Shown here in pieces: positions 1-7,901 of a DNA stretch of 64,000 nt. The translations under genes and the position numbers were made by a program. This stretch comes from UBA1715 sp964346725 (lineage in GTDB: Bacteria > Bacteroidota > Bacteroidia > Bacteroidales > UBA1715), in contig CAYFVM010000001.1 of assembly GCA_964346725.1 (NCBI GenBank), positions 1-64,000 on the forward strand, in the 5' to 3' direction. Under the pieces are notes generated by a model that did no database searches, was not told the DNA's origin, and saw only the letters and a list, made by a program, of their open reading frames with translations. How positions within the stretch are numbered: the stretch's first letter is position 1; every line of letters begins with the position of its first letter.

Positions 1-2
1 GC

Positions 3-452
3 AATATCGGACAAAATGTGGTTGTTTCGCCGAATGTTGTGTTGGGACGGAATGTAAAAATTCAAAATAATGTGTCGGTATATACTGGTGTCATTTGCGA
101 AGACGATGTTTTTTTAGGTCCATCTATGGTATTTACCAATGTTATAAATCCACGTAGTTTCATAAGTAGAAAAGACGAATACAAACCCACTATTGTTCGC
201 CGTGGTGCATCAATTGGTGCTAATGCAACTATCGTGTGTGGTAATGAAATAGGACAATATGCATTGATAGGTGCAGGTTCCGTGGTAACAAAGCCGGTGA
301 AGCCCTTTGCGTTAGTAGTTGGTAATCCGGCTCGTCAAGTAGGCTGGGTGAGCAAAAGCGGCTACAAACTTCATTTTGAAAATAATGCGGCAACATGTGC
401 CGAAACTGGTGAAAAATACGAACTTTGTAACGGAATAGTTAAAGAAGTATAA
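3..452 (+). CDS. N-acetyltransferase of sugar-acid biosynthesis, left-handed beta-helix (WbpD/WlbB-like), 5' truncated
   Basis: The reading frame is open from the window edge, so the true start lies outside; an internal GTG at 18 is unlikely to be the start. The protein is built of hexapeptide repeats (for example residues like VVLGRNVKIQNNV and ASIGANATIVCG), the left-handed beta-helix fold of acyl-CoA transferases. The wording around ICEDDVFLGPSMVFTN and VVGNPARQVGW closely resembles WbpD/WlbB, which N-acetylates the 3-amino group of UDP-2-acetamido-3-amino-glucuronic acid in the cytoplasm. The next gene encodes the dehydrogenase that supplies this pathway, which supports the call. A related sugar acetyltransferase with another substrate cannot be excluded. 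Confidence 0.82.
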   Translation, partial: NIGQNVVVSPNVVLGRNVKIQNNVSVYTGVICEDDVFLGPSMVFTNVINPRSFISRKDEYKPTIVRRGASIGANATIVCGNEIGQYALIGAGSVVTKPVKPFALVVGNPARQVGWVSKSGYKLHFENNAATCAETGEKYELCNGIVKEV

Positions 453-455
453 AAT

Positions 456-1487
456 ATGATAAAATTTGCTGTAGTTGGGCAGGGACATATTGGAAAACGC
501 CATGCTGAAATGATTCGTCGCAATCCCGATGCGGAATTGGTTGCGGTTTGTGATATATTACCGAAAGAACAGTTAGGACTTGAAAATGTTGAGGTCCCTT
601 TTTTTAGTTCCATAGATGATTTATTGAATTCAAATATTGCAATAGATGTTGTAAATATTTGTACACCCAATGGCTTCCATGCCGAATATGCATTGAAAGC
701 TTTAGAAAAAAAACACAATGTAGTTCTGGAAAAACCTATAGCACTTACAAAAAATGATGCAGAACAAGTCGTTTTTAAGTCTTTGCAAGTATCACGACAT
801 GTGTTTTGTGTAATGCAAAATCGCTATTCTCCACCATCTGTATGGTTGAAACAAATCGTTTCCGAAAGTCGTTTAGGCAAAATCTATATGGTTCAGTTGA
901 ATTGCTATTGGAATCGTGACGATCGTTACTATAAGCAAGGAAATTGGCACGGAACGGCAGATTTAGACGGAGGAACATTGTTTACCCAATTTTCACATTT
1001 CATAGATATTATGTATTGGCTTTTTGGCGACATTACCAATATACAAGGCAATTTCCATGACTTCTCGCATCAAAATCTAACCGATTTTGAGGATAGTGGA
1101 GTTGTTACGTTCGATTTTGTGAATGGAGGAATGGGAAGTTTGAATTACTCCACTTCGGTTTGGGATACCAATCTTGAAAGCAGTATTATTATAATAGGAG
1201 AAAAAGGTACCGTAAAGGTTGCGGGGCAATATATGAACGAAGTTGCATATTGCCACATCAAAGATTACGAAATGCCAACTCTTGCTCCATCAAATCCGCC
1301 AAATGATTATGGAGCATATAAAGGTTCTGCACAAAATCATCATTTAATTATCCAAAATGTGGTTGAAAAATTACAAGAAAAAACATCTATAACAACAAAT
1401 GTTTTAGAAGGTCTGAAGGTGATAGATATTATAGAACGTATTTATCAGGTGAGAGATACTCAATGGAAAAAAAAGAAAAACGAGTAA
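456..1487 (+). CDS. Gfo/Idh/MocA family oxidoreductase, WbpB/WlbA-like UDP-sugar acid 3-dehydrogenase
   Basis: This 343-residue protein begins with a Rossmann NAD-binding motif (VVGQGHIGKRH, about residues 6-16) and carries the family hallmark EKPIALT near residue 93. Length and the GNWHGT...DGGTLFTQFSHFID region fit WbpB/WlbA, which oxidises UDP-N-acetylglucosaminuronic acid at C3. In the known pathway the product is transaminated and then acetylated by WbpD, whose likely homologue ends 3 bases upstream. The two genes form an operon, and the 3' end overlaps the next gene by 25 bases. The exact substrate is inferred from the neighbour, not proven by the sequence. Confidence 0.85.
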   Translation: MIKFAVVGQGHIGKRHAEMIRRNPDAELVAVCDILPKEQLGLENVEVPFFSSIDDLLNSNIAIDVVNICTPNGFHAEYALKALEKKHNVVLEKPIALTKNDAEQVVFKSLQVSRHVFCVMQNRYSPPSVWLKQIVSESRLGKIYMVQLNCYWNRDDRYYKQGNWHGTADLDGGTLFTQFSHFIDIMYWLFGDITNIQGNFHDFSHQNLTDFEDSGVVTFDFVNGGMGSLNYSTSVWDTNLESSIIIIGEKGTVKVAGQYMNEVAYCHIKDYEMPTLAPSNPPNDYGAYKGSAQNHHLIIQNVVEKLQEKTSITTNVLEGLKVIDIIERIYQVRDTQWKKKKNE

Positions 1488-2782
1488 AACGTCTTCTTAT
1501 ACTTGCATACGATTTTCCTCCTTATGTATCGGTGGGAGGGTTACGACCTTATGCATGGTATAAATATTTGCATGAGTTTGGAGTGTATCCTATTGTTATT
1601 ACGCGTCAATGGGCAAATACGTATGGAGATGAGCGTGATTATGTTTCATCAAGTGCTACAAAAGAAATAGTATATGAAGAATCTTCGGAAGGTACCATTT
1701 TGCGTATGCCATATATACCGAATTTGGCAAATCGTATTTTCTTGAAATATGGAAACTCACGTTTTTCGTTATTACGCAGATTTGTAAGTGCATACTATGA
1801 AATTGCTCAATTTTTCTTTTACGTAGGACCAAAATCGTGTGTCTATCGTGGTGCAGTACATTATCTTCAAAACAATTCTGTAGATGCTATAATAGCAACG
1901 GGAGAACCATTTGTCCTATTCAAGTATGCTTCTTTTTTAAGTAAAAAATACAATATACCATGGTTTGCGGATTATCGCGATCCGTGGAGAGGTTTTGGTA
2001 GATTTATGGAGCGATGTATTGTAAGTAATGCAACAACTGTAACTACGGTAAATTCTTATCTTGCAAAATCAATTGGGCTATTTGTTCGTCGTTCTTGTAA
2101 TGTTGTAATGAATGGGTATAACGGGGAATTAACTTCAAAGTATTCAAACGAAGAACAACCAAGCAATGGCGTTTTGCGTTTTGCGTATGTTGGAACCCTC
2201 TACAAGTATCATCCTATAGAAAGTGTGTTTGACGTGTTCAATAATTTCGTGTTACATCATAGTTCGCAACCAATTGAATTGAACTTTTTTGGAATTAATG
2301 AAGGCGCACACATAAAACAAATAATTTCGGAGAAATATCATGGCTTACAACATGTTGTACATGTGTATCCACGAATGTCAAATGCGGAAATTTTGCAACA
2401 AATGTCTCAACATCATGTCATGTTGTTGCTTAATGATTATTATATATCGGGAACTAAGATTTACGACTATATGGCTATTCGGCGAAAAATCATTCTGTGT
2501 TATTCTCAGGATGAAGAAGCGGAGCAATTACGAAAAAAATATTATGAGTACAAGGTTGTCTCGGGAATGAGAGACAGTGTGCAAGCAGACATGATAACGC
2601 AAACACATTCTGGTATAGTTGCACGAGACAAACAACATTTGTTGCAAATTATACAAGAGATATCTGACGAATTTATAAAAACAGGTTCTGTTGCGTGTAA
2701 TTCAGTAGGATACGAGCTTTATTCCCGAAGGTTTCAGACAGAAAAATTAGCAAAATTGGTTAAAGATTTGACGATAGATTAA
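1463..2782 (+). CDS. Glycosyltransferase family 4-like protein
   Basis: The protein has 439 residues and an N-terminal GT-B type start, LLILAYDFPPYVSVGGLRPYAW, typical of GT4-like enzymes of surface polysaccharide synthesis. A second domain near residue 235 starts with RFAYVGTLYKYHP and contains the acceptor/donor-domain hallmark ISGTKIYDYMAIRRKIIL, where GT4 proteins normally carry the E-x7-E sugar-nucleotide motif. The start at 1463 overlaps the end of the upstream dehydrogenase by 25 bases, implying translational coupling. Together with the two genes before it, it is the tail of an O-antigen or capsule cluster reaching in from the left. Donor and acceptor cannot be read from sequence. Confidence 0.82.
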   Translation: MEKKEKRVKRLLILAYDFPPYVSVGGLRPYAWYKYLHEFGVYPIVITRQWANTYGDERDYVSSSATKEIVYEESSEGTILRMPYIPNLANRIFLKYGNSRFSLLRRFVSAYYEIAQFFFYVGPKSCVYRGAVHYLQNNSVDAIIATGEPFVLFKYASFLSKKYNIPWFADYRDPWRGFGRFMERCIVSNATTVTTVNSYLAKSIGLFVRRSCNVVMNGYNGELTSKYSNEEQPSNGVLRFAYVGTLYKYHPIESVFDVFNNFVLHHSSQPIELNFFGINEGAHIKQIISEKYHGLQHVVHVYPRMSNAEILQQMSQHHVMLLLNDYYISGTKIYDYMAIRRKIILCYSQDEEAEQLRKKYYEYKVVSGMRDSVQADMITQTHSGIVARDKQHLLQIIQEISDEFIKTGSVACNSVGYELYSRRFQTEKLAKLVKDLTID

Positions 2783-2802
2783 TAAATAGGGGTAATCATA
2801 TA

Positions 2803-4455
2803 TTATTTCTCTCCCAACAACATTCTCGCATTATTCAAAGCGGCATCTGTTATGATTTTTCCACTTAGCATTTTTGCAATTTCTTCAATGCGTTCATTTT
2901 GAGGCAGTTGCTGTATATTAGACGTAGTTGTGGCGTCAGTTTCCGTTTTAAATACTTTGTATTGCGTGTTTGCTTTTACTGCAATTTGCGGAAGGTGCGT
3001 AATAGTTATCACTTGCATGTCTTTAGACATAGCAAGCATCATATTCCCCATTTGGTCGGCAATTTCACCCGAAACTCCCGTATCAATTTCGTCGAAAATA
3101 ATGGTTTGCACCGATTTGTTTTTGGCTAGAATATATTTCAGACACAGCATAACTCTTGAAAGTTCTCCTCCTGAACCAACTTCTCCTAACCATTGTGGAG
3201 CAATATTCTTATTTGCAGAAAATTCCATTTGAATATCATCGTTACCACTGGTATGAAAATCAGTAGATTCGCTCATTATAATGTTAAATGCAACCGAAGG
3301 CATTCCAAGTTTTTGAAGGAGTTCAATTATTTGTGGACACAATTTTTCGATAGCTTTTTTTCTACGACAATGGAGTTCTTTCGCTAAATCAGAAACAATG
3401 CTTTTTTGTTTTGTATATTTTTTTTGCAACTCTTCGCTATGCAAATCGGCATTTTCAAGTGTATCAACAATCCGTTGGAGTTCTTGCTGTTTGTCAATTA
3501 GTTCTTGTTCGTTTCGTGCCGAGTATTTATGCATCAAGCCGTTTAAAAGATTCAAACGTTCATCAATAATGTCTTTGTGTTGAGGGTCAAAATCAAGATT
3601 GGTGTTGTATTTTGCCATTTCTGTAGCCAAATCGTCAAGTTCAATATATGACTGCGAGAGACGGCTTGCAAAATCTTTAAAAAGAGATGTATGTGAAGAG
3701 TTTTTTTCAAAGCTTTGTAATGTAGTTTTCAAGAGGGGAAGAATAGCATTTTCTCCGTTCAAAGCATTTTCTGCTTGCGACAACATCATCTTTATTTCCT
3801 CGCTGTGCTCAATTATTGACGATTCTTGTTCTAGATTTTCCAATTCTCCTAGTTGAACATTTGCCGATTTGAGTTCATTAAGACGAAAACTATAATAATC
3901 TAAATCTGTTTTCTGCTTTTGAATGTCTTCTAAAAAACTATTCAATTCGTTTTTGATAGTTTGCAATAAAAGAAATTCATGGCGATAGTGTTCTAATAAT
4001 TCTGTATTATTTGCTTCAGCATCAACAACTTGGCACTGAAAACAAGAGTCTTTTAAAAATAACGTTTGATGTTGAGAGTGAATGTCTATCAATATATTCC
4101 CAATAGCTTTGAGCGTGTTTACGCTTACAGGTGTGTCGTTTATGAACGAGCGAGATTTTCCTTGTGGAGTTATTTCTCTTCGAATTATCGTTTCGGTTTC
4201 AAAGTCTAGTTCTTGTTTCTCAAAAAAATCTTTGAGTTCTTTGGGCAACTTAAAAGAGGCTTCTATCACACTTTTTTTCTCGTTGTCTTTCAATACGGAC
4301 GTGTCGGCTCTTTTACCTAATAAAAGCGAAAGTGCTCCAAGTATGATAGATTTTCCCGCTCCGGTTTCGCCTGTAATGGTTGCCATACCTTGCGGAAATT
4401 GTATGTCAAGCTTGTCAATAAGTGCGTAGTTGGATATTGTTAATTGTTGGAGCAT
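2803..4455 (-). CDS. recN: DNA repair protein RecN
   Basis: RecN is an SMC-like ATPase that acts at double-strand breaks. This 550-residue protein has the Walker A motif GETGAGKS near residue 30, a long central coiled coil (about 150-370), the ABC signature GGELSRVML near residue 425 and Walker B IIFDEIDTGVSG near residue 450. Length is normal for the family (about 550). It is the last gene of the bamD-rpoZ-coaBC-DUF4835-recN block, 3 bases after the DUF4835 gene. It runs convergently to the glycosyltransferase with only 20 bases between and no visible terminator hairpin. Confidence 0.96.
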   Translation of the reverse strand: MLQQLTISNYALIDKLDIQFPQGMATITGETGAGKSIILGALSLLLGKRADTSVLKDNEKKSVIEASFKLPKELKDFFEKQELDFETETIIRREITPQGKSRSFINDTPVSVNTLKAIGNILIDIHSQHQTLFLKDSCFQCQVVDAEANNTELLEHYRHEFLLLQTIKNELNSFLEDIQKQKTDLDYYSFRLNELKSANVQLGELENLEQESSIIEHSEEIKMMLSQAENALNGENAILPLLKTTLQSFEKNSSHTSLFKDFASRLSQSYIELDDLATEMAKYNTNLDFDPQHKDIIDERLNLLNGLMHKYSARNEQELIDKQQELQRIVDTLENADLHSEELQKKYTKQKSIVSDLAKELHCRRKKAIEKLCPQIIELLQKLGMPSVAFNIIMSESTDFHTSGNDDIQMEFSANKNIAPQWLGEVGSGGELSRVMLCLKYILAKNKSVQTIIFDEIDTGVSGEIADQMGNMMLAMSKDMQVITITHLPQIAVKANTQYKVFKTETDATTTSNIQQLPQNERIEEIAKMLSGKIITDAALNNARMLLGEK

Positions 4456-4458
4456 TGC

Positions 4459-5361
4459 CTATTTGTTAGATAGTATTTTTTCGTAGTCGTTAATATTCGA
4501 AGGGTTTAATTTTTTTGCCAATGTAACCATGCGGTTTTTCTCATCTTGATTTCCTTCGGAATACATTTGAACAATTTCATCTTTCTTTGCGTAGAAAAAG
4601 GCTGTAAGCAAGTATGAACTTGGCCTTTGTTTGAATACTTTCTCTAATTCGGCCACACCGTTATACACTTCTTTTCGTCCTTCTTCAGGTTTATCATACA
4701 TCACATCAAGGCCTAAACGGTGGTATTTGTACATTGCTGTATGAAACGATGAATAGGTAGAGTTAAGTAAATTCTCAACAAGCCAATAACGAGTTTTGTC
4801 ATCGCGCGAAGAAGAACTCCAGCCGGCTTCGTCATTGGCTTGTGCCGTTGTCACTACATTTTGTGCCTTTTGAAAATATTCTATTCCGCCATTGGGGCTG
4901 AATGAATCAAAATCAAGCCCAATCACAAGGTAGGCATAGTACGCAAGGGTAGAAGAAAGATTTGAGACAAATGCATTTTCGGAAAATTCCAAAGGTTCAT
5001 TTTCTTCGTATTGAAATGAAATTTTGTCGTCCACATGGTTGAATAGAGTGGTAGTGTACGTAGAGTTGTATACCGGGCGTGACGATTGTACTTGAAGGGT
5101 TCCGGTGAAATTTTTTGAGGATTGTGCAGTAATTCTGAGACTAAGTTTTACTTCTATTTTTTCTTGTTCCTCAAACGTTTGGGTTGTCCATACTTGCGAG
5201 TTCATAAAGTCTTCAATGGAACTGCGTAGAGTGTTGAACATATCTTTATCGGCATTTGCTATTTCATTGTATTGTATGTTCACGCGGCAGCGAAGTTCTT
5301 GTGCAAAGCTTGAAGATACGTACAGCAATAAAATTAGTATGGAGAAGAGCAGTTTTTTCAT
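4459..5361 (-). CDS. DUF4835 family exported protein (named PorD in some annotations)
   Basis: This is a 300-residue protein with a cleavable signal peptide (MKKLLFSILILLLYVSSSFAQ). The body matches the Bacteroidota-only DUF4835 family: RCRVNIQYNEI at the start of the mature part, the SSRPVYNSTYTT segment and YYAYLVIGLDFDSFSPNGG near the middle. The family is commonly found between coaBC and recN, as here, and some annotation sources label it as type IX secretion protein PorD; I recall that name but cannot confirm a demonstrated role. The signal peptide places it in the periplasm or at the outer membrane. Its start overlaps the end of the CoaB frame by 4 bases. Confidence 0.82.
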   Translation of the reverse strand: MKKLLFSILILLLYVSSSFAQELRCRVNIQYNEIANADKDMFNTLRSSIEDFMNSQVWTTQTFEEQEKIEVKLSLRITAQSSKNFTGTLQVQSSRPVYNSTYTTTLFNHVDDKISFQYEENEPLEFSENAFVSNLSSTLAYYAYLVIGLDFDSFSPNGGIEYFQKAQNVVTTAQANDEAGWSSSSRDDKTRYWLVENLLNSTYSSFHTAMYKYHRLGLDVMYDKPEEGRKEVYNGVAELEKVFKQRPSSYLLTAFFYAKKDEIVQMYSEGNQDEKNRMVTLAKKLNPSNINDYEKILSNK

Positions 5362-6038
5362 TCTTTGGTAAAATATGATGCTAATATAGTAATTATATCT
5401 TTTGCGACTTCTTTTTTAGGCTTTAAATCAAAATCCAAAACGTCGCCATTTCGTTTGATAATGCTGACTTTGTTGGTATCGTATCCAAATCCGGCACCTT
5501 TGTCGGCAAGGGAATTGAGCACAATGAAATCAAAATTTTTGCGTTCCAATTTCTTTTGTGCGTGGGCAAATTCATCATTGGTTTCAAGCGCAAATCCGGC
5601 AACAACCTGTTTGCTGGTTTTTTGTTTTCCGAGTTCTTGTGCTATATCAGGATTGGGTTTCAACTCAATGGTGAGAGATTGTTTCTCTTTGATTTTTTGA
5701 TCGTATTTTTTTACCGGAGTAAAATCGGCAACGGCCGCGCTCAGTATAGCTGCATCCATTGTGGGGAATACGCGTAATGCCGCGTCACACATTTCTTGTG
5801 CAGACTTTACGTCAATTCTTGTAATGTTTGGGTGTGTAGTGGTGAGTTGCACCGGGCCCGCAATCAAAGTGACTTCAGCGCCACGTTGTGCTGCTTCTTC
5901 AGCAATTGCAAACCCCATTTTTCCGGAAGAATAATTTCCTATAAACCGCACGGGGTCTATAGCTTCATAGGTTGGTCCGGCTGTAACTAGAATTTTTTTT
6001 TTAATGATTCTTTCGTTGCGAAAAAATCGGAAATCCAT
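5358..6038 (-). CDS. coaBC: Phosphopantothenate-cysteine ligase domain (CoaB half of a frameshifted coaBC)
   Basis: From ILVTAGPTYEAIDPVRFIGN onward this is the CoaB domain of the bifunctional coenzyme A enzyme, which joins cysteine to 4'-phosphopantothenate. The glycine-rich start, the SSGKMGFAIAEEA segment, and KPNPDIA near residue 127 are typical. The first 14 or so residues before the domain (MDFRFF...) are only the shifted reading of the end of the CoaC domain, so the ATG at 6038 is probably not a natural start. CoaC and CoaB are normally one polypeptide of about 400 residues. Here they are separated by a -1 frame difference at a 10-A run on the coding strand (5993-6002). Confidence 0.85.
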   Translation of the reverse strand: MDFRFFRNERIIKKKILVTAGPTYEAIDPVRFIGNYSSGKMGFAIAEEAAQRGAEVTLIAGPVQLTTTHPNITRIDVKSAQEMCDAALRVFPTMDAAILSAAVADFTPVKKYDQKIKEKQSLTIELKPNPDIAQELGKQKTSKQVVAGFALETNDEFAHAQKKLERKNFDFIVLNSLADKGAGFGYDTNKVSIIKRNGDVLDFDLKPKKEVAKDIITILASYFTKE

Positions 6039-6556
6039 TGTACTATCGCTTCCGGCTCAGCCATTCGGCCTTTGCCATTGAGTCCGCTTGCGAGTTCGCC
6101 TTGTTCAGGTTCTATCAAAGAAACGCCATCGTTTTTAAGAGTGCTTATGTTTCGTATAGTTGCCGGGTGGGCAAACATGTCCATATCCATTGCAGGAGCA
6201 ACAACTCGAGGGCAGCGAACAGAGAGATATGAAGTAAGTAAAAGATTATCGGCTATGCCGTTTGCCATTTTAGCCAACGTATTGGCGGTACATGGCGCTA
6301 TCACGAAAAGGTCAGCCCACAAGCCAAGTTCCACATGGCTATTCCAACTGCCGTCGTCGTGATGAAAAAAATCGGATAATACAGTGTTTTTGCTCAGAGT
6401 TGCCAATGTAACTGGAGTTATGAATTCTTTGGCATAAGGTGTCATTATTATCTTTACGGTAGCACCTTCTCTTACAAGTAAACGAGTGAGCATTGCCGCC
6501 TTATATGCAGCAATGCTCCCCGTTATTCCTAACACTATATGTTTTCCGTCAAGCAT
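5987..6556 (-). CDS. coaBC: Phosphopantothenoylcysteine decarboxylase domain (CoaC half of a frameshifted coaBC)
   Basis: This 189-residue frame is the FMN-dependent CoaC domain, which decarboxylates phosphopantothenoylcysteine in CoA synthesis. It has the nucleotide-fold start LGITGSIAAYKAAML, the substrate segment APCTANTLAKMANGIADNLL, and the PAMDMDMFAHPAT motif equivalent to the PAMN-type catalytic segment. It ends with KESLKKKF and a TAG directly after the run of ten A. A shift of -1 (or one extra A) there joins it in phase to ILVTAGPT of CoaB. The join point is exactly where the two domains meet in intact CoaBC proteins. It may be a real break, recoding, or a homopolymer miscall. Confidence 0.87.
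   Translation of the reverse strand: MLDGKHIVLGITGSIAAYKAAMLTRLLVREGATVKIIMTPYAKEFITPVTLATLSKNTVLSDFFHHDDGSWNSHVELGLWADLFVIAPCTANTLAKMANGIADNLLLTSYLSVRCPRVVAPAMDMDMFAHPATIRNISTLKNDGVSLIEPEQGELASGLNGKGRMAEPEAIVQWISDFFATKESLKKKF
5993..6002 (-). other. Ten-A slippery run inside coaBC
   Basis: On the coding strand the codons read TCA TTA AAA AAA AAA TTC TAG. A -1 shift, or an eleventh A, gives TTA AAA AAA AAA ATT CTA and enters the CoaB frame. The in-frame heptamer A AAA AAA is a classic -1 slippery sequence, and A9-A11 runs also promote RNA polymerase slippage. No convincing stem-loop was found just downstream, unlike the matching site in dnaX. Confidence 0.6.
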
Positions 6557-6559
6557 AAA

Positions 6560-6898
6560 TTATGCGTTGATATCGTCTTCCTTTTTTTCTGGTTTTCTGA
6601 AATAGATTTGGTCGTCAAGAAACTCTTCTATAGCTATTAAAACGGAGTTAGGTAATCGTTCGTAAAATTTTGAAATTTCGATTTGTTCGCGATTTTCGAA
6701 AGTTTCTTCAAGCGTATCGTTTACCGATGCAAATTCTTCCAATTTAGAGTTTAATTCTGTCTTTAAATCTCTTTCAATTTGGTCAGCGCGTTTTGCGATG
6801 ATAGCAATAGATTCGTAGATGTTGTTAGTTCCTTGTTCCAACAATTCAACATCTCTCGTAATTGTAGAAGTTGGTGCTTTAGTCTTTTTGTAATCCAT
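6560..6898 (-). CDS. rpoZ: Bacteroidota-type RNA polymerase omega-like subunit
   Basis: This small acidic protein of 112 residues begins MDYKKTKAPTSTITRD and contains NIYESIAIIAKRADQI, the helix that corresponds to the conserved core of omega/Rpb6 and binds the beta-prime C-terminus. EFASVNDTLEETFENREQIEISKFYERLP is the extended Bacteroidota form. Omega assists beta-prime folding and holoenzyme assembly. It lies between bamD (11 bases) and coaC (3 bases), a neighbourhood typical of Bacteroidota, and is presumably transcribed from the promoter upstream of bamD. Confidence 0.88.
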   Translation of the reverse strand: MDYKKTKAPTSTITRDVELLEQGTNNIYESIAIIAKRADQIERDLKTELNSKLEEFASVNDTLEETFENREQIEISKFYERLPNSVLIAIEEFLDDQIYFRKPEKKEDDINA

Positions 6899-6909
6899 TT
6901 CTATTAAAA

Positions 6910-7692
6910 TTATTTAGTTCGTTTCTGTATTTGATTGAAAATCTTTTCTGCATCTTTTGACCATTGTCCATTCGGATATTCATCAATGTAGGCATGGTAA
7001 TTATCAACAGCCATATCGTATCTATCTTGTTTCTTTGATTCCACGCTATTTTCTGCCAACTTATATGAAGATTCAAATGTTAAATATAATAATTCCTCAC
7101 GATATTTTGTGTCGGGATATTGATTCAAACAATTCTTGATAGCGGTAACTGCTGCTTTATAATCTTCAAGATTGTAATAAATTTTACTGTTTGCGTACGC
7201 TTTTTCTTCCAATTTTCCACGGAGTTTTTCTATGTATTCATTGCTTTCTTTGATATAGGCACCTTGTGGAAATTTATTGATGTATAGCAAAAATGATTGT
7301 ATAGCCTTGTTGGTATAGCTTTGATCAAGCGTAGAAGCAGGTGAAATATTGTAGTAGCAAATACCATCGTAAAAATAAGCGTATTCCAATTGTGTGCTTG
7401 TAGGGTATGTAAGCGCAAAACGTTCAAAATAATATGCAGCCATAAGGTAATCTTGTTCTTCAAAATAACTTTTGGCTAGCATTATTGTAATGTTTTCGCC
7501 TTTCTCCGTCATGCGGAATGCAGGCAAAATTTTTTCAAAAAGTTCGTAGCTTTTGTAAAAATCTTTGGCTTCGAAATATTTAACACCACCATCATACATG
7601 GCATTGTAATCGTCTGATTTAATGAGCTTTTGGTATTCGCTCTGGCATCCTACGGAAGCTATTATAGCAAGTATAACTAAGACCTTTTTCAT
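6910..7692 (-). CDS. bamD: Outer membrane protein assembly factor BamD (lipoprotein)
   Basis: The 260-residue product has a lipoprotein signal ending at Cys16 (IASVGC), then tetratricopeptide repeats: YFEAKDFYKSYELFEKIL, YLMAAYYFERFALTYPTS and DYKAAVTAIKNCLNQYPDTKY are successive repeats. BamD is a periplasm-facing lipoprotein of the BAM machine that inserts beta-barrel proteins. It is the first gene of a minus-strand operon running to recN, with a -7 box 18 bases upstream of the start codon. Length fits Bacteroidota BamD (about 260-270). Confidence 0.92.
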   Translation of the reverse strand: MKKVLVILAIIASVGCQSEYQKLIKSDDYNAMYDGGVKYFEAKDFYKSYELFEKILPAFRMTEKGENITIMLAKSYFEEQDYLMAAYYFERFALTYPTSTQLEYAYFYDGICYYNISPASTLDQSYTNKAIQSFLLYINKFPQGAYIKESNEYIEKLRGKLEEKAYANSKIYYNLEDYKAAVTAIKNCLNQYPDTKYREELLYLTFESSYKLAENSVESKKQDRYDMAVDNYHAYIDEYPNGQWSKDAEKIFNQIQKRTK

Positions 7693-7709
7693 ACGTTACA
7701 ATTAACGGG

Positions 7710-7717
7710 CAAACCTA
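7710..7717 (-). promoter_or_regulatory. -7 promoter element of the bamD operon
   Basis: On the minus strand the sequence reads TAGGTTTG, matching the Bacteroidota consensus TAnnTTTG, 18 bases upstream of the bamD ATG. No clear -33 TTTG was found at the usual spacing. Confidence 0.6.
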
Positions 7718-7873
7718 CGAAATATTTTTCGATTAATTATTTATTAATACAAATAGTTTTCTTTATGTACAGAAATCACTTGGAATTTAAGCTAGTTTTG
7801 ACTTTGAACATATTACTATATTGTTTTTTTGCAAAAAAAGAGTAATCAATTTTTTAAGTGGTAATTCTTTTGC

Positions 7874-7881
7874 TACTTTTG
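7874..7881 (+). promoter_or_regulatory. -7 promoter element of the mpl-like gene
   Basis: TACTTTTG matches TAnnTTTG and sits 21 bases before the ATG at 7902. Its position rules out the longer reading that would begin at 7821, because that start would lie upstream of the promoter. Confidence 0.65.
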
Positions 7882-7901
7882 TGACAATAATCAAAGAGGA
7901 T

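Noticed and set aside
3193..4429. Series of plus-strand frames opposite recN
   Set aside because: All are antisense shadows of a clear RecN coding sequence with no recognisable domains.
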